From the NCBI GenBank assembly GCA_031459855.1, contig JAVKHP010000001.1, positions 664,059-728,058 on the forward strand: a DNA stretch of 64,000 bases. The letters are read 5' to 3'. Positions 16,515 to 23,082 of the stretch are shown here, piece after piece. Within the stretch, counting starts at the first letter, position 1. Each line of letters begins with the position of its first letter. A model generated the notes under the pieces. The model worked only from the letters and a program-made list of their open reading frames with translations, was not told the origin of the DNA and searched no databases. The translations under genes and the position numbers were made by a program. The DNA is from Armatimonadota bacterium. GTDB lineage: Bacteria > Sysuimicrobiota > Sysuimicrobiia > Sysuimicrobiales > Humicultoraceae.

Positions 16515-17945
16515 ATGCGACGACGCGTGACGGTGCTCGCGGTTCTCCTGCTGGCGGCAGGCGCGCTCGTCTACCGCGACTGGCAGGCGCGCGCGGGCCC
16601 CGTGCCGGTCGTTGTCGGCGAGGTCCGACGTCAACCGCTCGCGGCGTCGTTCATCGCCGACGGCATCGTGCAGGCGCGCACCGTGCATCTCGCGCCGAAG
16701 CTAGCCGGCCGGATCGCCGCCATCCTCGTGCAGGAAGGCCAGGCGGTGCGGGCCGGGCAACCCCTCCTGCGCCTGGACGATCGCGAGCTCCAGGCAGGCG
16801 TCGAGGAAGCTCTGGCCGCAGTGGCCACGGCCCAGACCGCGCGCCAGCAGGCCAGGATGGCGCTCGCACTGGCCCGGGAACGCGCGGCGGCCGAGGAGGC
16901 GCAGGCGCGGGCACAGCTGGCCGCGGCGACCGCCCGACTGGATCGGGTGCTGGCCGGCACGCGTCCCGAGGAGATCGCCCGGGCCGAGCAGCAGCTCGCG
17001 CAGGCGCGCGCAGCGCGGCAGGCAGCCGAGGCAGCCGCGCGGCGCGCACAGGCGCTGTACGCAGCCGGAGCCATCGCGCGGGCCGAGCTCGACGAGACGC
17101 TGACACGCCTGGAGGCGGCGGCGGCACAGGAGGAGGCCGCACGTCAGACCGTGGCGCTCCTCGCGGCCGGGGCGTCGCGAGAGGAGATCGCCGAGGCCCG
17201 CGCGGCGGCCGACGCCGCGCGGGCCTCGCTGGCGCGCGCCCTGACCGCCCGGGGCGAGGTCGGCCTGCGCCAGGCCGACGTGGCTGCAGCGCACGCCCGT
17301 CTGGCCCAGGCGCGGGCAACGCTCGTCCGCGCCAGGGCGCTCCTGGCAGACGCCAGCGTGCGTGCGCCCTTCGACGCGGTCGTCGCCAGCGTCGCCGTAG
17401 ACGTCGGCGAGATCGTCTCGCCCACGACGCCGGTGATCACGCTGGTGGATCCCCGGGACGTGTGGGTCGACGCCGACGTTACCGACGAGGACGCCACCAA
17501 GGTCCGCGTGGGCCTGGAGGTCACGGTGACGGTGCCGGCCTACCCGGGTCGCCGCTTTCGGGGTCGCGTCACGGACCTGGCGCCGGCCGCCCGGACCCGC
17601 ACCGACCTGGCCCTGCGCACGCGCATCGTCCGCGTCAAGGTCCGGCTCCTCGACACGCCGGCGTTGACCCCGGGGCTGGAAGCCGACGTGGAGGGGACGG
17701 CCACCGTGGTGCCCTCGGCGCTGGTGATACCCGCCGACGCCCTGGCCTTCCGCGAGGACCGCACCGTGGTCTTCGTCGTCGAGCGGGGCATTGCGCGGGT
17801 GCGCGAGGTCCACACCGGGTATGCGACCGTGGCGCTGGCGGAGGTCACCGGCGGGCTACGGGAGGGCGAGCTGGTCGTGGTCGACGGGAAGGACCGGCTG
17901 GTCGATGGCCGCCGCGTACGCGTCGTCGGCACCGTGGGCCCGTAG
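16515..17945 (+). CDS. HlyD/RND-type efflux periplasmic adaptor
   Basis: A 476-residue membrane-fusion protein. An N-terminal anchor (VTVLAVLLLAAGALVY) is followed by a lipoyl half (GRIAAILVQEGQAVRAGQPLLRLD), a long Ala/Arg/Glu coiled-coil hairpin at about residues 95-275, the second lipoyl half (ASVRAPFDAVVASVAVDVGE), a beta-barrel and a membrane-proximal domain. It links an inner-membrane ABC pump to the exterior. The ATG at 16515 lacks a strong ribosome site. The next two genes encode the ABC ATPase and the FtsX-type permease, forming a MacAB-like tripartite exporter without an obvious outer-membrane factor. Confidence 0.9.
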   Translation: MRRRVTVLAVLLLAAGALVYRDWQARAGPVPVVVGEVRRQPLAASFIADGIVQARTVHLAPKLAGRIAAILVQEGQAVRAGQPLLRLDDRELQAGVEEALAAVATAQTARQQARMALALARERAAAEEAQARAQLAAATARLDRVLAGTRPEEIARAEQQLAQARAARQAAEAAARRAQALYAAGAIARAELDETLTRLEAAAAQEEAARQTVALLAAGASREEIAEARAAADAARASLARALTARGEVGLRQADVAAAHARLAQARATLVRARALLADASVRAPFDAVVASVAVDVGEIVSPTTPVITLVDPRDVWVDADVTDEDATKVRVGLEVTVTVPAYPGRRFRGRVTDLAPAARTRTDLALRTRIVRVKVRLLDTPALTPGLEADVEGTATVVPSALVIPADALAFREDRTVVFVVERGIARVREVHTGYATVALAEVTGGLREGELVVVDGKDRLVDGRRVRVVGTVGP

Positions 17946-17964
17946 CCCCGCGCCACCGGTCCTC

Positions 17965-18702
17965 ATGGCGGCCTCGCACACAGGCAGCGCCTCGGTGGCG
18001 GCCCCCCTGGTGCGCCTGGAGCGGGTGTCCAAGGTGTACCGCACGGGCGCCGTCGAGGTCTGGGCCCTGCACGACGTCGACCTGGACGTCCCGGCCGGGG
18101 CCTTCGTCGTGATCCTGGGACCCAGCGGCTCGGGCAAGACCACGCTGTTGAACCTGGTGGGCGGGTTGGACAGCCCCTCCAGCGGCCGCGTCGTCGTCGA
18201 CGGGATCGACATCGCCACCTACGACGACGACGCCCTGACGGCCTACCGCCGTGACAAGATCGGCTTCGTCTTCCAGTTCTTCAACCTGATTCCCACCCTC
18301 ACGGCGCGGGAGAACGTGGAGCTGGCGGCGGAACTGGTCCCCGCGCCGCGGTCCGTGGACGAGGTGCTGGCCGCGGTCGGCCTGCGCGAGCGTGCGGACC
18401 ACTTCCCGGGCGAACTCTCGGGTGGCGAGCAGCAGCGGGTGGCGATCGCGCGTGCGCTCGTCAAGAACCCCACCATCCTGCTGTGCGACGAGCCCACCGG
18501 CGAGCTGGACGCCGAGACCGGGCGGCGCATCGTGGGCTTGCTGCGGCATCTGAACCGCAGCGAGGGACGCACGGTGCTGCTCGTGACGCACAACACCGCC
18601 CTGGCCCCCGTCGCGGACCTGGTGGTGCGGCTGCGCAGTGGTCGCGTGGACGCGGTCGAGCGCAACTCGGCGCCGGCGGACGTTAGCACCCTGCGGTGGT
18701 GA
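17965..18702 (+). CDS. ABC transporter ATPase, MacB/LolD type
   Basis: A 245-residue ATPase with Walker A GPSGSGKTTLLNL, Q-loop FVFQFFNLIPTLTARENV, signature ELSGGEQQRVAIARAL, Walker B ILLCDEPTGELD and the H-loop LLVTHN. It belongs to the MacB/LolD/FtsE branch that drives FtsX-fold permeases. The ATG at 17965 sits 20 nt after the adaptor stop. Its TGA overlaps the GTG of the permease gene (GTGGTGA), indicating a tightly coupled three-gene operon. Confidence 0.94.
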   Translation: MAASHTGSASVAAPLVRLERVSKVYRTGAVEVWALHDVDLDVPAGAFVVILGPSGSGKTTLLNLVGGLDSPSSGRVVVDGIDIATYDDDALTAYRRDKIGFVFQFFNLIPTLTARENVELAAELVPAPRSVDEVLAAVGLRERADHFPGELSGGEQQRVAIARALVKNPTILLCDEPTGELDAETGRRIVGLLRHLNRSEGRTVLLVTHNTALAPVADLVVRLRSGRVDAVERNSAPADVSTLRW

Positions 18703-21119
18703 CCATCCCCGCCCTCGCCCGCAAGCTGCTCCGGGACCTCCGGGCAGCGCGGTGGCAGTACCTGGCCGTGGCGACGATGGTAGCGTGGGGCGTGGCGTTC
18801 TTCGTCGCGTCCTTCGCCTCGTACCGCAACCTGGCGGCCTCGTACGCCTTCTCCTACGCCCGGCTGCGCTTCGAGGACTTCAGCGTCGCCGTCCACGCGG
18901 CACCCGCGCAGGTCGCCAACCGCCTCCGCGCGGTCCCCGGCGTGGCGGCCGTCGAGGGCCGGCTGGTGGAAGACGTGGCCATCGAGCTGCCGGGGCGGAC
19001 GGCGACCCGCCGGCTCGTGGGGCGTCTCGTGACGGTGCCGGGGAACCGCCGCCCCCTGGTCAACGACCTGCACCTCGTGGCTGGCCGGTACCTGCGCAGC
19101 GCCACCGCGCGGGAGGTCTTGCTCGAGGCGAGCTTTGCGCGCCACCACCGCCTGGGCCCGGGGGCCACCATCGACGTCGTGCGGGGCGCGGCCCGCGTCC
19201 GCATGCGCGTGGTGGGGATCGTGCAGAGCCCGGAGTACTTCTTCGTGGTCCGCAGCACGCAAGACATCCTCCCGTACCCGGAGACGTTCGGCGTGATGTT
19301 CGTCGCACAAGACGTGCTGGCATCGATGGTGGGAAAGCCGGGACTGGTGAACGAGCTGCGCGTGCGCGTCGACGACCCGCGCCGGCGGCCGGCAGCGATG
19401 CGCGAAGCCACCCGCCTGCTGCGAGCCTACCACCCGGAGGCGCCGGTGCCCCGGGAGGAGCAACCGAGCTACCAGCTGCTGGACCAGGACCTGCGGGGCT
19501 TCCAGGCGTTCGCCACCCTCTTCCCGCTGCTCTTCTTGAGCGTGGCGGGGGCCACGGTGTACATGCTGCTGTGGCGCATGGTGCACGCCCAGCGGCCGAT
19601 CATCGGCCTGCTGCGCGCCCTGGGGGTCGGGGCACCGCGGGTGGTGCTGCACTACCTGGCAGCGGCGGCCGTGGTCGGGGCGCTGGGCGGCCTGGCCGGC
19701 AGCGTGCTGGGCCACCTGCTGGCGCGCGTCACCACCCACTGGTACGCCACGTTCCTGCAAACCCCGGTCGTCCTGACCCCGCTGCGATGGACCGTCCTGG
19801 CCGCGGGATGGCTGATCGGCACCGGCACGTGCGTGCTGGCCGGGATCGTCCCGGCGCGCGCGGCCGCCAGGGTGCGGCCGGCGCAGGCCCTGGTGGAGCC
19901 CACGGACGCGGCGGCCCGCGTGCTCCCGCTGGACCGGCTCCTGCCCGGTCTTCGCCGGATACGACTGGCATGGCGCCTGCCGGTGCGCAGCCTGTTCCGC
20001 CAGCCCCGCCGCACGCTCTCCACGATCTTCGGCGTGGTGGCCGCCATGTCGCTGATCATCGTAGCGCAGGGCCTGCTAGACTCCTCCACCGCGGCACTCG
20101 ACCTCTTCCTGGGCAGCGCCGCCGACGACGTCCGCGCGGAGTTCCTGGACTACCAGGACCGAGGCCTCGTCGAGCGCATCCGTGGCTGGCCGGGCGTGCT
20201 CTGGGCCGAAGGGACCCTGGAGGTCCCGGTGGAGTTCCGCAAGGGCCCGCGGACCTACGCCGCCCTGCTGGTGGGTCTGGAGCCGGGCACCCGACTCCAG
20301 CGTCTGGCCGACGACGGCGGCAGGCCCGTGCGCCCCTCGCCCCACGGGCTGCTCTTCGGGCAGACGCTGCGGGACACGCTCGGCGTCGAAGCAGGCGACG
20401 TCGTCCAGGTGACGGTGCCGCTCGCGCGCGTTCCGCACCGTACCCGCCCGGTGCACGCGGCGCGCGTGGCCGGGTTCGTCTGGCAGCCCGTGGGCACCAT
20501 CGCCTACCTGCCGGCGGACCGGGTACGCCAGCTGCTGGGGGAGACGCTGGGCATGCCGCCCGGGGCCGTTACCAGCGTGCGCGTGAAAGTTGCGCCTCGC
20601 GCCCTGCGGGAGATCAGACAGCGGCTGGCCGCCCTCCCGAGCGTTGGCGCCGTGCACGTTCAAGCCGACTTCCGCCGGATGCTCGCGGACCTCATGGCGT
20701 TCGCGCGACGGTTTTACACCGCCATGTCCGTCTTCGGCATGGCCCTGGCGTTCTCCATCACGTTCAACACCGTGACGATGAACGTGCTCGAGCGCACCAA
20801 CGAGGTGGCCACCATGCGGACGTTGGGGGTCAGCCGTGCCCGCATCGTGGCGTGGATCACCGCCGAGAACCTCCTGATCGCCGCCGCGGGCGTGCTGCTG
20901 GGCTTGCCGGCAGGACGGGCGCTCACCGAGGCGTTCTTCCGCGCGGCGCAGACCGAGGAGCAGATGGCACTGTTCTCGATGCAGATCGTGATCGCGCCGC
21001 GCACTTACGGGCTGGCCACCGCGGCCGTGGTGGTGGTGATGCTGCTCTCGCAGCTCCCGGCCCTGGCGCACCTGCAGCGCCTGGACCTGGCGCGTGCCAC
21101 CAAGGAACGCGCGACATGA
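18696..21119 (+). CDS. FtsX-fold ABC permease (MacB/LolC-like)
   Basis: An 807-residue inner-membrane protein with two FtsX-type modules: an N-terminal helix (YLAVATMVAWGVAFFVASF), a large extracytoplasmic domain, three helices near residues 270-390, a second helix with a second soluble domain, and a C-terminal FtsX helix set (FSITFNTVTMNVLERTNEVA, TMRTLGVSRARI). It would be the energy-transducing partner of the ATPase for export of a hydrophobic or peptide substrate. The GTG start overlaps the ATPase stop. The gene ends convergently 52 nt from the GerW-like gene. Confidence 0.9.
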   Translation: MVTIPALARKLLRDLRAARWQYLAVATMVAWGVAFFVASFASYRNLAASYAFSYARLRFEDFSVAVHAAPAQVANRLRAVPGVAAVEGRLVEDVAIELPGRTATRRLVGRLVTVPGNRRPLVNDLHLVAGRYLRSATAREVLLEASFARHHRLGPGATIDVVRGAARVRMRVVGIVQSPEYFFVVRSTQDILPYPETFGVMFVAQDVLASMVGKPGLVNELRVRVDDPRRRPAAMREATRLLRAYHPEAPVPREEQPSYQLLDQDLRGFQAFATLFPLLFLSVAGATVYMLLWRMVHAQRPIIGLLRALGVGAPRVVLHYLAAAAVVGALGGLAGSVLGHLLARVTTHWYATFLQTPVVLTPLRWTVLAAGWLIGTGTCVLAGIVPARAAARVRPAQALVEPTDAAARVLPLDRLLPGLRRIRLAWRLPVRSLFRQPRRTLSTIFGVVAAMSLIIVAQGLLDSSTAALDLFLGSAADDVRAEFLDYQDRGLVERIRGWPGVLWAEGTLEVPVEFRKGPRTYAALLVGLEPGTRLQRLADDGGRPVRPSPHGLLFGQTLRDTLGVEAGDVVQVTVPLARVPHRTRPVHAARVAGFVWQPVGTIAYLPADRVRQLLGETLGMPPGAVTSVRVKVAPRALREIRQRLAALPSVGAVHVQADFRRMLADLMAFARRFYTAMSVFGMALAFSITFNTVTMNVLERTNEVATMRTLGVSRARIVAWITAENLLIAAAGVLLGLPAGRALTEAFFRAAQTEEQMALFSMQIVIAPRTYGLATAAVVVVMLLSQLPALAHLQRLDLARATKERAT

Positions 21120-21171
21120 GTCCGGTCCGTGAGGTGCGCCGCCAGCCCTTACGCGGCCCCAGGCGCGCGCC

Positions 21172-21552
21172 TCACGCCCGCCGTGCGCGGGCGCGCTCCA
21201 CGGCCCGCACCGTGTAGGCGATCCAGAACACGTTCCAGGCCACCAGCGCCAGGCCGGCCAGGGCGAGCCGCGTCACGTCCACGATGGGCCGGACCGCGGT
21301 GCCGGCCTCGGTGATCTCCAGCACGGCCATCGGACGCACCGCGACACCGCCACCGCCACCGCCGCCTTCGCCGGCTTCCTCTTCCCCGTCGTCCTTCTCC
21401 TGGTTGCGGCCCAGGCCGAACCCGAACCCGTACGTCACCCTGGCCACCGGCACCAGCGTGCGGCCGTCGGCGCGGATGGGGTCGCCGAAGACGGTCTTGA
21501 CGGTGGCCTGTTCCTCGATGCGGGCGATGCGGCCGATCAGGTCCTCCAGCAC
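21172..21552 (-). CDS. GerW/YtfJ-family protein with a membrane tail
   Basis: A 126-residue protein whose first ~80 residues match the GerW (sporulation protein YtfJ) family: TVFGDPIRADGRTLVPVARVTYGFGFGLG, an acidic/Gly-rich loop (EEEAGEGGGGGGG) and RPMAVLEI. A C-terminal helix (LALAGLALVAWNVFWIAYT) follows. In Bacillus the family is needed for spore germination, but members occur in many non-sporulating bacteria with unknown role. The GTG at 21552 has GGGGAGGGA upstream. The gene is divergent from the DoxX gene. Confidence 0.82.
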   Translation of the reverse strand: MLEDLIGRIARIEEQATVKTVFGDPIRADGRTLVPVARVTYGFGFGLGRNQEKDDGEEEAGEGGGGGGGVAVRPMAVLEITEAGTAVRPIVDVTRLALAGLALVAWNVFWIAYTVRAVERARARRA

Positions 21553-21653
21553 GGTGCATCCCTCCCCGGGACACCGACCCCTTCTTCAATTTAGAATACC
21601 GTCGGCGGCCGGAGTGCACATCGGGTCCTGGCTGGAGTCGCGCCGGCGTGAAA

Positions 21654-21699
21654 ATCGGCCTGGCGCCCGATACCGGCACCCCGGGCCGCCCCGTACGCT
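21654..21699 (+). promoter_or_regulatory. 18-bp dyad operator plus -10 box, DoxX gene
   Basis: The dyad ATCGGCC-TGGC-GCCCGAT lies at 21654-21671 and TACGCT at 21694-21699, 31.5 bp from the centre. The predicted start near 21706 gives a short leader that contains the ribosome site GGGAGGTGAGG of the gene at 21721. Confidence 0.65.
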
Positions 21700-21720
21700 G
21701 CCAGACGGGAGGTGAGGGCA

Positions 21721-22308
21721 ATGGCGAAGGTCACCATCGGCCGGACGGAGATCCAGGATCCCCCGCTGGCCACGTTGCTCTTCAGCAACGTCAAGATGGC
21801 CTGGGTGTGGCTGCTCGTGCGCGTCTGGCTGGGCTGGCAGTGGATCGAGGCCGCCCTGCACAAGGTCAACGACCCGGACTGGGTCGTCACCGGGGCTGCC
21901 CTCAAGGCGTTCTGGGAGCGCGCCGTGCAGATCCCGGCGCGGGGACGGCCGCCCATCGCCTTCGACTGGTACCGCGACTTCATCAACTACCTGCTGGCGA
22001 CCGAGAGCTACACCTGGTTCGCGAAGCTGGTGGCCTGGGGCGAGCTGCTGGTTGGGATCGCCCTGGTCCTGGGCGTCTTCACCGGCATCAGCGCCTTCGT
22101 CGGGGCGTTCATGAACTGGAACTTCATGATGGCGGGCACGGCCAGCACCAACCCGGTGCTGTTCGTCCTGGCGATCCTGCTGGTGCTGGCGTGGAAGATC
22201 GCCGGCTACATCGGGCTGGACTACTTCCTGCTGCCGATGCTGGGCACACCGTGGCGGCCAGGACGGGTGTTCACGCCGTCGACGAGCCCCGCACGCCAGG
22301 GAACCTGA
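21721..22308 (+). CDS. DoxX-family membrane protein
   Basis: A 195-residue membrane protein of the DoxX/TQO small-subunit type, with a long first segment (MAWVWLLVRVWLGWQWIEAALHKV), a soluble loop, and three further helices (AWGELLVGIALVLGVFTGIS, AFMNWNFMMAGTAS, LFVLAILLVLAWKIAG). Family members act in thiosulfate:quinone oxidoreductases or in redox-stress complexes; the exact role is unknown. The ATG at 21721 has a good ribosome site. The single-gene unit is preceded by an operator-promoter and followed by a strong hairpin at 22341-22370. Confidence 0.85.
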   Translation: MAKVTIGRTEIQDPPLATLLFSNVKMAWVWLLVRVWLGWQWIEAALHKVNDPDWVVTGAALKAFWERAVQIPARGRPPIAFDWYRDFINYLLATESYTWFAKLVAWGELLVGIALVLGVFTGISAFVGAFMNWNFMMAGTASTNPVLFVLAILLVLAWKIAGYIGLDYFLLPMLGTPWRPGRVFTPSTSPARQGT

Positions 22309-22340
22309 CGGCCGGCCTGTCCAGCCAGGACATGCGCGCG

Positions 22341-22370
22341 TACGGCGGCCGCCCACGGGCGGCCGCCGTA
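22341..22370. terminator. Perfect 14-bp stem hairpin after the DoxX gene
   Basis: TACGGCGGCCGCCC at 22341-22354 is exactly complementary to 22357-22370 and is followed by TTTCG. A second, smaller hairpin (CTCCC-TCTTCC-GGGAG) follows at 22377-22392. This probably ends DoxX transcription. The stem core resembles the GCGGCCGCCGTAT repeats at 40146-40259. Confidence 0.7.
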
Positions 22371-22584
22371 TTTCGACTCCCTCTTCCGGGAGCCGCCCGA
22401 CGCCGCGACCGCGGGTCGACACCCTGACTTGACAACGTGATACGTTCCCGTGCGTAGCTCGAGGCCGTGGCGCACCGCTGGCCGCCGCCGACGCCCCGGA
22501 CGCGATCCCGGGAACCGGTCGCGGGGAAAATCCAACTGCCCACACGGTGCCCTGCTCGCAGCGCCGGCGGCCGGATCCGGGTGC

Positions 22585-22779
22585 GGAGAAACGTTGGCGC
22601 AGGAATTTCGACAGTGTCACCTGTGTGGTGGGTGGTCTTCTGTGGTGGGTGGTCTTCCTGCTGTCGGCACGGTGGGCGTGGGAGAAACGTTCTCGCCGAA
22701 ATTCCGCCAGCGCTGCGGCGCGGTGGCTGACGCGGTGCCGGGCCCCGGGACGGAGAAATGTCCTCGCAAGAATTTCGAT
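22585..22779. repeat. Three imperfect ~27-bp repeats
   Basis: Copies begin at 22585, 22681 and 22752 and share GGAGAAAYGT, then CGC, then GAATTTCGA or a close variant. The second copy contains the inverted repeat GAGAA-ACG-TTCTC. Spacings are 96 and 71 bp. The copies are strikingly AT-rich for this genome. Confidence 0.65.
22624..22657. repeat. Perfect 17-bp tandem duplication
   Basis: TGTGGTGGGTGGTCTTC occurs twice in direct succession (22624-22640 and 22641-22657), between the first and second copies of the 27-bp repeat. Confidence 0.85.
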
Positions 22780-22849
22780 GCCGTGCTACCATCGTGGGGA
22801 GTGCGCGGCGGCGCGCCCTGCCAGTGCACGCTACTGCTCGCGCTGTGCG

Positions 22850-22855
22850 TATACT
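22850..22855 (+). promoter_or_regulatory. Candidate -10 box upstream of the PPDK gene
   Basis: TATACT, preceded by TGTGCG, is the best -10-like hexamer upstream of the dikinase gene. No convincing -35 is seen. It would give a leader of about 220 nt. Confidence 0.35.
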
Positions 22856-23082
22856 CTAGTGGGAGTTGGGGATCGGGCAGGATAGGCCGCCAATTTCCGT
22901 GGGAGCAAGGGGGCGAGGCGTGCCGTCGTCTGGGTCCGGGCGCAGCCTGGCGCGCGGACCCCGCGGGCGCATTCTGGCGAGTTGCGCGCATTTCGGGCGC
23001 CGAGACGACAGGACCGTGCGACCGCGGCGTGCGACCACGGGCGTGAAACCGCTGCGGTGAGACCACGCATGGAGGGAAGACG

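Larger units (their letters stand above)
22393..23082. other. Long intergenic region before the PPDK gene
   Basis: About 700 bp without a gene I can support. It holds three imperfect AT-richer repeats (22585-22779), a 17-bp tandem duplication (22624-22657), a TATACT hexamer at 22850-22855 followed by ATCGGGC at 22872 (a half-operator with no match on its right side), and a GC-rich leader to the PPDK ribosome site GGAGGGA. Confidence 0.6.

Noticed and set aside
14352-16688. 778-codon minus-strand frame over the MgtC gene
   Set aside because: Antisense to a clear membrane protein gene; His/Arg/Gln-rich, no start with ribosome site, no motif.
22585-22779. CRISPR array
   Set aside because: Three copies only, repeats not identical, spacers of unequal length (about 69 and 44 bp), no cas genes nearby.
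22872-22889. Thirteenth copy of the 18-bp operator before PPDK
   Set aside because: Only the left arm ATCGGGC matches; the right arm is TAGGCCG and no -10 lies at the standard distance, while the likely -10 is upstream of it.
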